A stretch of 64,000 nt of DNA from Xanthocytophaga agilis (GTDB lineage Bacteria; Bacteroidota; Bacteroidia; Cytophagales; 172606-1): NCBI RefSeq assembly GCF_030068605.1, contig NZ_JASJOU010000002.1, forward strand, positions 558,001-622,000. Direction: 5' to 3'. Below the pieces are notes generated by a model. It worked only from the letters and a program-made list of their open reading frames with translations. It had not been told where the DNA came from and searched no databases. Below are positions 43,988-53,009 of this stretch, piece after piece. Made by a program: the position numbers and the translations under genes. How positions within the stretch are numbered: the stretch's first letter is position 1; each line of letters starts with the position of its first letter.

Positions 43988-45667
43988 TTATCGATTCATT
44001 GAAATTAGGAACTCTTCGTTGTTACGGGTACCTTTCATTCGATCCAGCAGGAATTCCATTGCTTCACTAGAGTTCATATCTGACATATGCTTCCGCAGTA
44101 TCCAAATTTTGCCCAACTCTTCTTCTGTCATTAATAGATCTTCACGACGAGTACCTGAAGCTGGAACATCAATAGCAGGGAATACACGTTTGTTAGACAA
44201 TTTACGGTCCAGTTGCAACTCCATGTTACCCGTACCCTTGAATTCTTCGAAGATTACCTCATCCATACGAGAGCCTGTTTCGATCAAGGCAGTTGCAATA
44301 ATAGTCAGTGAACCACCATTTTCAACGTTACGGGCAGCACCAAAGAAACGTTTAGGCTTATGTAGAGCATTTGCATCCACACCACCAGATAGGATTTTAC
44401 CAGAAGAAGGAACTACTGTGTTGTATGCACGTGCCAGACGAGTAATAGAGTCAAGCAGGATTACTACATCATGTCCACACTCTACCATACGTTTCGCTTT
44501 TTCCAAAACGATACTGGATACTTTCACGTGGCGTTCAGCCTGTTCATCAAAAGTAGAAGATATTACTTCCCCTTTTACACTACGTGCCATATCGGTAACC
44601 TCTTCCGGACGTTCGTCAATCAACAAGACAATCAGATATACTTCCGGATGGTTTTGCGCAATAGCATTGGCGATCTGCTTCAATAATACAGTTTTACCAG
44701 TTTTAGGCTGTGCCACAATCATTCCACGTTGTCCTTTACCAATTGGAGAAAAAAGATCAAGGATACGGGTTGAATATTCAGTAGGAGTAGTACTTAATTT
44801 GAGGCGTTCATTAGGGAACAGAGGTGTCAGATACTCAAACGGAATCCGATCACGAATTTCTTCTGTTGTTTTTCCATTTACGGTTTCTACCCGTAAAAGG
44901 GCAAAATATTTTTCACCATCTTTCGGAGGACGAATTGCTCCACGAATACTATCACCGGTTTTTAAACCAAATAGTTTGATTTGGGAAGGAGATACATAAA
45001 TATCATCAGGACTAGCCAGATAATTATAATCGGCAGATCTTAAAAATCCATATCCATCAGACATAATTTCCAGTACCCCCTCATTTTCAATCAACCCATC
45101 AAACTCTCGTACATTGTATAAGCTGTTTTTCTTATTATTGTTCTGATTCTGGTTTTGATTTTGATTCTGATTGGGATTCTGGTTCTGGCGAGGTTCATGA
45201 TTACGGTTCTCCCGATTGCCATTTATCTCTTTTGGTTCTTGCTTTGGCTCTTTTTTCTCAATAACGGCCGGAGTTTTTTCAAGCAGCTCTGTAGCTGTTA
45301 CAGGTTCAGCAATCAACACTTCAGAAGTCTCCTCTTTATGAGCAACACCATTGGTTTGTACAGGTTGTTCTTTTTCAGCAGGCTTTACGTTTTCACGTTT
45401 CATCCGCAAACGTTTCCTCTCATGAGGAGTGTTATCTTTTTCAGGAGTAGGTTCTGCAGCTTTAGGTTCTGGCGTTACTTCTGTTTTAGGCTCAATAACC
45501 GGATTAGCACCAACAAATTCTATCTCAGGCATAACAGCCTGACGATCAAGAATCTTATAAACAAGATCTTGTTTCGCTAATTTTTTGTAATTGGCAACGC
45601 CTAATTGTTCGGCAATATCACGCAGTTCAGACAAGAGCCGAAGATTCAAATCATCAATGGTGTACAT
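43988..45667 (-). CDS. rho: Transcription termination factor Rho
   Basis: The 559-residue hexameric RNA helicase has an N-terminal Rho_N (SAP-like) domain at 1-45 ([19 protein letters not shown]), a long low-complexity linker (about 60-190) including an Asn/Gln repeat, a cold-shock-like RNA-binding domain (about 195-265, [15 protein letters not shown]) and a RecA-type ATPase with Walker A QPKTGKT and a later [13 protein letters not shown] segment. The linker insertion is typical of Bacteroidota Rho. It is essential in many bacteria. A C-rich leader precedes it, suggesting autoregulation. Confidence 0.97.
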   Translation of the reverse strand: MYTIDDLNLRLLSELRDIAEQLGVANYKKLAKQDLVYKILDRQAVMPEIEFVGANPVIEPKTEVTPEPKAAEPTPEKDNTPHERKRLRMKRENVKPAEKEQPVQTNGVAHKEETSEVLIAEPVTATELLEKTPAVIEKKEPKQEPKEINGNRENRNHEPRQNQNPNQNQNQNQNQNNNKKNSLYNVREFDGLIENEGVLEIMSDGYGFLRSADYNYLASPDDIYVSPSQIKLFGLKTGDSIRGAIRPPKDGEKYFALLRVETVNGKTTEEIRDRIPFEYLTPLFPNERLKLSTTPTEYSTRILDLFSPIGKGQRGMIVAQPKTGKTVLLKQIANAIAQNHPEVYLIVLLIDERPEEVTDMARSVKGEVISSTFDEQAERHVKVSSIVLEKAKRMVECGHDVVILLDSITRLARAYNTVVPSSGKILSGGVDANALHKPKRFFGAARNVENGGSLTIIATALIETGSRMDEVIFEEFKGTGNMELQLDRKLSNKRVFPAIDVPASGTRREDLLMTEEELGKIWILRKHMSDMNSSEAMEFLLDRMKGTRNNEEFLISMNR

Positions 45668-46154
45668 AAAAGAATAAGTTACAGGGGAGTGTAGTTCCTG
45701 TGAATGTGGATAAAAAGTGGATGACTCTGATAGTTGAAATGAAATTTAAGTTAGAATAATAGCAAAAGAAATGCGACTATGGATGTAAAAAGAGGCACGG
45801 AAGCCTACATTATAGATATCAACATGATCCGTATCAATCAGCGCTACCTGTTTGTTGAGAACAGAACGCAACGAAAACAACAAGACCTGGGATGATTTTT
45901 TCTTGATTGGATGGTGCAAATATAATATTTTGTTTATTACTACTCTATACTCATCAAAAAAAAATTACAGTTTTTTATTTAAATAATAGAGTATAAATCG
46001 ACCTGTTTGTTAAAACCTACCAGTAAAGGAAGATTCTCTTAATTTTTAAACTAGGTTTCGAGAAATTATTATCAGGAAATCCATTCTGGTTGTCAAAATC
46101 AAAGAAGTCCATTCAATTCTACACAAGTAAAATGCCAAACTTTTAACAAGCCAA
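45668..46154. promoter_or_regulatory. 487-bp region: long leader of rho with C-rich, G-poor stretch
   Basis: On the transcribed strand of rho, the 75 or so bases before the start (45668-45742) contain about 22 C and 5 G, a composition typical of Rho-utilisation sites. A match to the Bacteroidota -7 box (TATATTTG on the minus strand, at 45917-45924) lies about 250 bp upstream, so the leader would be long. A -33 box at proper spacing was not found. No gene is seen in the gap. Confidence 0.45.
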
Positions 46155-47297
46155 TTATTTCTCCATAATTCTAAATACACTATCTTTACTTTTATCATCT
46201 ACTTCAAGAAATATGGTACGAGTAGGATGAGCAAAAGAAACCCCATGCTTGTTTACGATTTCTACAATGCGGTAATTAATTTCTTCTTTAACCGCATTAA
46301 AATCCTCCCAAACCACAGCCTCTACAAAATACAGAATCAGAATATTCAAGGAACTTTCTCCAAAATCTATAAATCGTACTTGTCCTTGTTCGGTACGTGT
46401 CAGTGGATGTTCCAGAATAGCCAGAAGAATCTCCTCGCAAATTGCCTTTACTTTTTCAGGGGGAGTATTATAAGGTAATCCTATAAAATACCGTGCCCTA
46501 CGAAATCGCCGCTGAGTCAAATTGTCTAAAGGTTGATCAGTCAGCATTTTATTAGGCAAAGTCAAAAAACTTTTGTCCAGCGTTCGAATTCGTGTGCTAC
46601 GAAAACCTACTTTTTCAACAGTTCCTTGAATATCACCTACCTGCACTGTATCTCCTACAACAAAAGGTTTGTCCAAAAATATAGTAAAGGAAGCAAATAA
46701 ATTTTCCAGACTTTCTTTTCCTGCTAGTGCTACCGCCAAACCACCAATTCCCAAACCTGCAATAATGCTGGAAACATCAAGGCTAAATACGGCACCCAAA
46801 ATAACAAATATCCCCAGAATAAACAGAAATACTTTTATAACCTCCTTAGCAAAAGGTGCAAGTTGTGATTTAATAGGTGATTTAGTACGTTCTGCACGAT
46901 GTAAAGTTACCAATGTAAAAAAATCCACAAATCGCATGACCATCCAGGTCACAACAATGATAATTCCAACCTGATATCCTTTTAAAATAAGAAACCGCAA
47001 TCCAAACTTTGTAATTGGAGCTAGATTCCACCACCATGGAAAACGTAAAAAAGAGAATGCAGTATACAATACTACCAGTGTCAGAAACGCTTCAAAAGGA
47101 GCACGCAAAAGATCAATAAACTCTGTAACACTCAGGTTTTCTGTACGTTTCTTTATAATACGATAAATTACACGGCTCAATAATAAAGAAAAGATACTCT
47201 TTAGCAAAAGCCATGAAATCAGAATACCAGCACACCAGAGAATATTCTCAACGCGATTATCAAACAAGCGTTGATTCAGAAATTGTTGTAGATTCAT
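46155..47297 (-). CDS. MscS-family small-conductance mechanosensitive channel
   Basis: The 380-residue inner-membrane protein has an N-terminal set of helices (about 20-175) and the pore-lining TM3-like segment (IIAGLGIGGLAVALAGKESLENLFA) near residues 185-209. It is followed by the MscS beta domain (FVVGDTVQVGDIQGTVEKVGFRST) and an alpha/beta cytoplasmic domain ending near ISYRI-like VKEEINYRIVEI. It opens to release solutes under hypo-osmotic stress. It is a single gene downstream of no obvious operon partner. Confidence 0.92.
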   Translation of the reverse strand: MNLQQFLNQRLFDNRVENILWCAGILISWLLLKSIFSLLLSRVIYRIIKKRTENLSVTEFIDLLRAPFEAFLTLVVLYTAFSFLRFPWWWNLAPITKFGLRFLILKGYQVGIIIVVTWMVMRFVDFFTLVTLHRAERTKSPIKSQLAPFAKEVIKVFLFILGIFVILGAVFSLDVSSIIAGLGIGGLAVALAGKESLENLFASFTIFLDKPFVVGDTVQVGDIQGTVEKVGFRSTRIRTLDKSFLTLPNKMLTDQPLDNLTQRRFRRARYFIGLPYNTPPEKVKAICEEILLAILEHPLTRTEQGQVRFIDFGESSLNILILYFVEAVVWEDFNAVKEEINYRIVEIVNKHGVSFAHPTRTIFLEVDDKSKDSVFRIMEK

Positions 47298-47635
47298 TCA
47301 ATCAATGTAGAGATGGCAAAGGTAGGAGATTTCTACGTTCGGAAATAGTACTCCTAGCATGATATTAATTTTTCTACTTCTAATCCTTACCGGATAATTT
47401 GTCAAAACTATTCTTATAAAGAGGAATATCTGAGAAAGCTTCAGAAAATAAAAGCAGAGAATTACATTATTACCATATATTTAAAGGTAACATTCCTGCA
47501 GTTAGCAAAGTTGCAACTAACCTAAAAATATATGACAGGAAAAATTCACTTCAGATAACACATAATAAAAGCCACCTATACCTGAAAAGATTCTATAACA
47601 AACTAATCAAAGATACAGATGGCTTTTTAAAAGCA
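47298..47635. other. 338-bp gap with terminator of the S9 peptidase gene
   Basis: No gene. A stem at 47567-47580 with 47614-47627 (33-nt loop, two G-U or mismatched pairs) ends in TTTT on the minus strand and probably terminates the peptidase gene. The rest should carry the MscS gene promoter. Confidence 0.5.
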
Positions 47636-49828
47636 TCACAAATTCTCCAGAATAAAGTTTGTCATTAAATTATACAAATGAATACGAGATTTTCCTCTCA
47701 CTCCATGTGCCTGATTAGGATAGACAAACGTTTCAAATTGTTTGCCATTATTAATCAACTCTTGTTGCAAAGCGATAGAATTTTGAAAATGCACATTATC
47801 ATCACCTGTACCATGTACCAGCAAAAACTTTCCTTTTAGTTTGCCAGCATGTGTTACGGGTGAATTATCATCATAACCAGCAGCATTATCCTGAGGACGT
47901 TTCAGATATCTTTCAGTATAGATACTGTCATAAAACCGCCATGTAGTTACTGGTGCTCCACTAATCCCCATCTTGAAATAATCTGCTCCTACTGTCATAC
48001 ATAAAGCTGCCATATATCCCCCATAGCTCCAACCATGAATACCAATACGTCCAGCATCTACATAAGATTGTTTTCCCAGATATTTAGCACCTTCAATCTG
48101 ATCCTGAACTTCATATTTTCCCAGATTGGCATATGTCACCTGCCGAAATGCAGTTCCTCTGGCACCAGTTCCCCGGTTATCTACACACGCTACAATATAT
48201 CCTTTTTGCGTAAGTAACTGAAACCACATAGATTGTAATGACCACTCATCTGTTACCTGCTGGCTTCCAGGCCCACCATATACAAACATAAAAACAGGAT
48301 ACTTCTTATTGGGATCAAATGAGACAGGTTTCATCATCCAACCATTCAGGGTTACATTATCAGGCGTAGTAAACTGAAAAAATTCTTTCTTTGTTAAATC
48401 CTGTTGTTGCAATTTGGATTTCAACACTTCATTTGTTTCCAGCATCTTTACCAACTTTCCTGTAGGAGCTGTATACAAACCGACAGAAGCAGGTGTGTTA
48501 GCATCTGAAAAAGAATCCAGATAATAAGAGAAGTCTACACTAAAGTTAGGACGGTGTGTTCCTTTAGCTACACTTAATTTCTTTTTAGTTTTTCCATCTA
48601 ATGAAATAGAATACAGATGGCGTTCCATAGGAGATACTTCAGTAGAAGTAAAGTATACTAACTTTTTCTTCTCATCCAGGCCCAGAAAATTAGATACTTC
48701 CCAGTTTCCGTTGGTGATCTGGCGAATTAGTTTTCCATTTATATCATATAGGTACAGATGCTTAAATCCGCTTTGTTCACTGGCGTGGATAAAGTGTTTC
48801 CCATCAGCCAGATAAGTCAGGTGATCTGTAAACTCCAGATCTACATAAGCATTGCTGGTTTCTGTTAATATAGTGGTGGTTTTTCCGGTAGAAGCGTCTG
48901 CATGCAGAATATCCAGTTTGTTCTGCAGACGATTCATACGTCTCACTGAAAGAACATTGGGATTATGTGTCCAGTTGATGCGTGGAATATAGATATCAGT
49001 TTCTGTCCCTATATCTATTTTGGCAGCAGATTTTTTTGCCAGATCAAAAACAGAGATTGTAATAACTGAGTTTTTTTCTCCTGCTTTAGGGTATTTGTAT
49101 CGATAGTCTACAGGATATAATTTCCCCCACACCTGCATGTTATATTCAGGCACTTCAGTTTCATTGAATGTATAGTAAGCGACCTTTGTGCCATCTGCAT
49201 TCCACTCAAACGCCTGAGTAAATCCAAATTCTTCTTCATATACCCAATCTGTACTTCCATTAATGATATGATTAAACTTTCCATCTGTTGTCACAGCGCT
49301 TTCTGTACCAGCTTTCAGATCTGCAATGAACAAGTTGTTATCCCGTGTAAATGCCACCTTGCTGCCATCCGGAGAAAAAGCCGCATTTGACTGTTTGCCA
49401 CCAGATGATAGTTTTGTCACCTGTTTGGTTTTCAGATCATATATATAATAAACAGCTTTGCTGGAGCGACGATAAATAGATTCTCTTTCTGTCGCAATCA
49501 GTAACTTGTCTTCATTGGGGCTTAACTCATACCCATCTACTGAGTTAGCCTGACTTCCCAATACATTAGCCTGGAATAAAGTTTCCACAGGAGTTCCTGT
49601 TGTTACATCATATTTTACAACAGTAGCTTTGCCATCTTCTCCCTGAACAAGAGAAGTATAAAAGCCTCCATTTTTCATCCAGTTTACTCCCTGTACACCT
49701 TTCGGATTAAAGGTCGGACGAGCAAAAATGTCTTCAATAGTAAGCTGAGCCTTTTGAGCCAGCAACTTTTCTGTAGCAAACAGAAGTAAAATAAGTAAAA
49801 CAAGGGGTAGGAATAACGGTTTTCTCAT
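47636..49828 (-). CDS. Exported S9-family prolyl peptidase, DPP IV type
   Basis: The 730-residue protein has a signal peptide ending near EKLLAQ. The N-terminal eight-bladed DPPIV_N propeller covers about 30-470 and includes the double-Glu type region DWVYEEEFGFTQAFEWNADG near residue 195. The alpha/beta hydrolase domain follows (about 480-730) with nucleophile Ser in HGWSYGGYMAAL, Asp in HGTGDDNVHF and His in NQAHGVRG. It removes Xaa-Pro dipeptides from peptide N-termini in the periplasm. It diverges from the DUF486 gene. Confidence 0.93.
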   Translation of the reverse strand: MRKPLFLPLVLLILLLFATEKLLAQKAQLTIEDIFARPTFNPKGVQGVNWMKNGGFYTSLVQGEDGKATVVKYDVTTGTPVETLFQANVLGSQANSVDGYELSPNEDKLLIATERESIYRRSSKAVYYIYDLKTKQVTKLSSGGKQSNAAFSPDGSKVAFTRDNNLFIADLKAGTESAVTTDGKFNHIINGSTDWVYEEEFGFTQAFEWNADGTKVAYYTFNETEVPEYNMQVWGKLYPVDYRYKYPKAGEKNSVITISVFDLAKKSAAKIDIGTETDIYIPRINWTHNPNVLSVRRMNRLQNKLDILHADASTGKTTTILTETSNAYVDLEFTDHLTYLADGKHFIHASEQSGFKHLYLYDINGKLIRQITNGNWEVSNFLGLDEKKKLVYFTSTEVSPMERHLYSISLDGKTKKKLSVAKGTHRPNFSVDFSYYLDSFSDANTPASVGLYTAPTGKLVKMLETNEVLKSKLQQQDLTKKEFFQFTTPDNVTLNGWMMKPVSFDPNKKYPVFMFVYGGPGSQQVTDEWSLQSMWFQLLTQKGYIVACVDNRGTGARGTAFRQVTYANLGKYEVQDQIEGAKYLGKQSYVDAGRIGIHGWSYGGYMAALCMTVGADYFKMGISGAPVTTWRFYDSIYTERYLKRPQDNAAGYDDNSPVTHAGKLKGKFLLVHGTGDDNVHFQNSIALQQELINNGKQFETFVYPNQAHGVRGKSRIHLYNLMTNFILENL

Positions 49829-49963
49829 TTTAAGGATACAATTGGTTTAGTGTTTGTCTCTGATACTATACAACTTCGCTTCTATAGCTGGAAATCTGTG
49901 CATCAGCAAAAATATCTTTTTTATGTGAAATCCGAACTGAAAAATGATATTGACAAAAAAGGT

Positions 49964-49971
49964 TACTTTTG
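49964..49971 (+). promoter_or_regulatory. Bacteroidota -7 box TACTTTTG
   Basis: Exact match to TAnnTTTG, 23 bp before the ATG of the DUF486 gene. No -33 element at the usual spacing is visible, so the call rests on the -7 box. Confidence 0.45.
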
Positions 49972-49994
49972 TAGCTCAAATCTGAAAAACTATA

Positions 49995-50366
49995 ATGAAA
50001 GGCATCTACTCCATTCTCTTGTTGGTTTGTTCCAACATTTTTATGACCTTGGCCTGGTATGGGCATCTGTATTTCAAAAATTTCACAAAACTGCAAAAGT
50101 TAGGGATCTTTAGTGTGATTCTGATCAGTTGGGGACTGGCCTTCTTTGAGTATATATTTCAGGTGCCTGCCAACAAAATCGGCTATAAGGAGAATGGGGG
50201 TCCCTTCTCAATGTTTGAATTAAAGACTATTCAGGAAGCTGTTTCACTGATTGTTTTTACACTTATGATTGTTTTTGTCTTTCGGACAGAAAAACCGGCA
50301 TGGAATCACCTGGTAGGCTTTGCACTTATCATCCTTGCTGTTTTCTTCATATTCAAGAAATGGTAA
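49995..50366 (+). CDS. DUF486 (DMT-superfamily) membrane protein
   Basis: The 123-residue inner-membrane protein has about four helices. It matches DUF486/DMT family proteins: MLAWYGHL-like TLAWYGHLYF near residue 20, SWGLAFFEYIFQVPANKIGY near 45-65, and FSMFELKTIQEAVSLIVF near 72-90. These short proteins are relatives of drug/metabolite transporters with unknown substrate. It precedes the MoxR ATPase gene by 61 bp on the same strand but is not obviously linked in function. Confidence 0.88.
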   Translation: MKGIYSILLLVCSNIFMTLAWYGHLYFKNFTKLQKLGIFSVILISWGLAFFEYIFQVPANKIGYKENGGPFSMFELKTIQEAVSLIVFTLMIVFVFRTEKPAWNHLVGFALIILAVFFIFKKW

Positions 50367-50427
50367 ATTTTAAGTCCTGAATAGATTTATTGATTAAACG
50401 AACAAACTGGATACCGACTTATATTCT

Positions 50428-51414
50428 ATGGAGATTACAGAAACAGACCGCGTTAAGTTACACCAACTAAAAATAAAGCAGGTAATGGCCGAAATGAGCA
50501 AGGTTGTGGTAGGTCGCGAATATCTGCTCAATCGGTTGCTAATTGGATTATTTACAGGTGGTCATATTCTGCTGGAAGGTGTACCAGGTCTGGCCAAAAC
50601 ACTTATTGTCAATACATTATCCAAAGTTTTATACCTTAACTTTCAGCGCATTCAATTCACTCCGGATCTGCTACCAGCCGATTTGATCGGAACAATGATT
50701 TACAATCAGCGAACAGGAAACTTTGAAGTTAAGAAAGGACCTATCTTTGCTAATCTCATTTTGGCAGATGAGATTAACCGATCTCCGGCAAAGGTGCAAT
50801 CAGCCCTATTGGAAGCTATGCAGGAACGCCAGGTCACTATTGGAGATACCACATTTCCTTTGGATAAGCCTTTTCTGGTACTGGCAACTCAGAACCCTGT
50901 AGAACAGGAAGGTACTTATCCCCTACCAGAAGCTCAGGTAGACCGTTTTATGATGAAGGTATTTGTAAGCTATCTGGACAAAAATCAGGAACTGGAAGTA
51001 ATGCGTAGAATGTCCAATATGAACTTCTCAGGCCATGTCAATCCTATTCTGGAAAAAGACGACATATCGAATATCAGAAATGAGATTAATAAAGTGACAA
51101 TTTCTGAATCCTTGGAGAAGTATATTATTGAACTCATCTTTGCTACCCGTCAGCCACAGGATTATGGATTAAAGGATGAGGCACATTATGTTCAGTTTGG
51201 AGCATCCCCTCGGGCAAGTATCAATCTGAACCGGGCAGCCAAAGCAATGGCGTATCTGAATGAACGTGATTATGTACTACCTGAAGATATCAAAGAAGTA
51301 GCTCCAGATGTGCTGAACCATCGACTTATTCTCAATTATGAAGCAGAGGTAGATGGAGTAACACCTTCCAAGATTGTAGATACGATTTTGAAAAAAGTTG
51401 CGATAGGCAGATAA
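50428..51414 (+). CDS. MoxR-family AAA ATPase
   Basis: The 328-residue cytoplasmic AAA+ ATPase has Walker A LLEGVPGLAKT near residue 50, Walker B LILADEINRSP near 112, a sensor-1 LATQNPVEQEGTYPLPEAQ stretch near 150 and the C-terminal AAA_lid (ASPRASINLNRAAKAMAY). MoxR ATPases act as chaperones that help assemble or activate partner proteins, often with VWA-domain partners; none is next to it here. Its stop codon lies within a perfect 24-bp inverted repeat. Confidence 0.93.
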   Translation: MEITETDRVKLHQLKIKQVMAEMSKVVVGREYLLNRLLIGLFTGGHILLEGVPGLAKTLIVNTLSKVLYLNFQRIQFTPDLLPADLIGTMIYNQRTGNFEVKKGPIFANLILADEINRSPAKVQSALLEAMQERQVTIGDTTFPLDKPFLVLATQNPVEQEGTYPLPEAQVDRFMMKVFVSYLDKNQELEVMRRMSNMNFSGHVNPILEKDDISNIRNEINKVTISESLEKYIIELIFATRQPQDYGLKDEAHYVQFGASPRASINLNRAAKAMAYLNERDYVLPEDIKEVAPDVLNHRLILNYEAEVDGVTPSKIVDTILKKVAIGR

Positions 51415-51458
51415 AAGAAGAAGGTCTTAAATCCGGATTTAAGACCTTCTTCTTTTAT
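51411..51458. terminator. Bidirectional terminator, 24-bp perfect palindrome
   Basis: 51411-51434 is the exact reverse complement of 51435-51458 with no spacer; the loop forms from the central bases. Flanking A/T runs serve both converging genes (moxR and tilS). It overlaps the moxR stop codon. Confidence 0.88.
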
Positions 51459-51465
51459 AACATCT

Positions 51466-52791
51466 TTATCTTTCCAGTGAAATCTGATATACTTCAGTAG
51501 TTTCTTTGGTAAGTTTAAATCGGTCATCAATGCGCATACCCGCAATCCATACAATATCATCCCCTGATAAAAGAACATAGGTTCTCTCCTTTATATTTAC
51601 TGGTACTTTTTCATCTATCAGGAAATCACTTACTTTTTTCTTTTGCTTCATTCCCAATGGGCAAAATTTATCACCCTGCTTCCATAAACGTATCTTTAAC
51701 GGAAATTTCAGGGTTGCCAGGTCTAAAGCTGCAATCTTAGGAGAAGAAGGAATTTTAAATCCTGACGCAGATACTTTCTGAATAGAAAGTGAAACCACTT
51801 CATTCTGAAACTGAGTAGTATCTGCATCAATAGTAGCCGGAATATAGGACTGTAATCCCTTCGCAGTAATCACCAACTCTGTGCGATCTTTTATCAATCG
51901 ATAAGAAGGTGAATCAAATTGCCTGCCCGATTCGGCACCTAATGTTTGCCAGATATCATTCACCTGTGTATAGGTAAAGTGAAATGGCTTCAACAACTCA
52001 TGCAACTTGATGACAGGTTCTATCTCTGTCTGTAGTTTTTCAAAATTAATATAGGTTACTCCACCCTCCTGACGCATTACAACAGCACGCGTTTTTTCGA
52101 CCTCAGCCAGAAATATCTTTTCCACTGCCAATACTCTGTCTACTGTATGCTCAATGGTATGTTCCAGATTGGGGTTGATATTTTTTAATAAGGGAATCAC
52201 CTCATTCCGAATTAGATTACGATGGTAATGAGACGATTGATTGGAAGAATCTTCACGCCATGCCAACTGGTTCTCCACCACATATTCATATATTTCCTCT
52301 CTATTGGCAAATAACAAAGGTCTGGCAATACGTCCGTTCTTAGATTGAATGCCATGTAATCCAGCAATGCCTGTTCCTTTTGTCAGGTTAAATAATACGG
52401 TTTCCAGTGTATCATTCAGATGATGGGCAGTAGCAATCACAGAAAAGCCATTATTCTTACAAATTCCTTCAAACCACTCATATCTCAGTACTCTGGCAGC
52501 CATTTGAACAGATACTTTCTCTTGCAGAGCAAAAGCTTCTGTATCAAACTGTTCCGAGTAAAAAGGCACCTTGTATTTCTTCGCCAGCTTTTTCACAAAC
52601 AGTTCATCTGCATCAGATTCTTCACCTCTCAAACCAAAATTACAATGTGCTACAGCAAAGTTTAATTTGGCTTTGTAGAATAAATGAAGCATTACAACAG
52701 AATCCATCCCTCCACTAACTGCCAGAAGCACTTTTTCATCAGGCTGGAATAATGTTTTTTCGTTAATGTATGTTAAAAATTTTTTTAGCAT
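51466..52791 (-). CDS. tilS: tRNA(Ile)-lysidine synthase TilS
   Basis: The start at 52791 (MLKKFLTYINEKTLFQP) is preferred; an in-frame ATG 42 bases upstream adds residues not seen in the family. The 441-residue enzyme has the PP-loop ATP motif LLAVSGGMDS near residue 27, a FAVAHCNFGLRG segment near 55, HHLNDTLETVLFNLTKGTG near 120, and a C-terminal TilS domain (LWKQGDKFCPLGM, then VSDFLIDEKVP). It modifies C34 of tRNA-Ile CAU to lysidine, which lets it read AUA, and is essential. Confidence 0.96.
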   Translation of the reverse strand: MLKKFLTYINEKTLFQPDEKVLLAVSGGMDSVVMLHLFYKAKLNFAVAHCNFGLRGEESDADELFVKKLAKKYKVPFYSEQFDTEAFALQEKVSVQMAARVLRYEWFEGICKNNGFSVIATAHHLNDTLETVLFNLTKGTGIAGLHGIQSKNGRIARPLLFANREEIYEYVVENQLAWREDSSNQSSHYHRNLIRNEVIPLLKNINPNLEHTIEHTVDRVLAVEKIFLAEVEKTRAVVMRQEGGVTYINFEKLQTEIEPVIKLHELLKPFHFTYTQVNDIWQTLGAESGRQFDSPSYRLIKDRTELVITAKGLQSYIPATIDADTTQFQNEVVSLSIQKVSASGFKIPSSPKIAALDLATLKFPLKIRLWKQGDKFCPLGMKQKKKVSDFLIDEKVPVNIKERTYVLLSGDDIVWIAGMRIDDRFKLTKETTEVYQISLER

Positions 52792-53009
52792 GAGAACAAA
52801 TGTGAAATTTACGTCCGCATAAATCGGATACAAAACTGTGAAAAATTTTGGTTAGATTTTTGATAGCAGATAAGATTAATTACCAATGTCTTTAACCTTT
52901 CCTGATCCTTACATAAAGCTGTCAGAAAGAAAAGTAAATAAAGTGTGTGTCACATTTTTACGTACAGGGTAATTAATTCACAGCAGTCAAATCTTCATCG
53001 TATACTTTC

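Noticed and set aside
44019-44999. Long frame (326 codons) antisense to rho
   Set aside because: It mirrors the codon pattern of rho, a certain gene; its composition (Ser/Arg/Ile-rich) and lack of domains mark it as a shadow.
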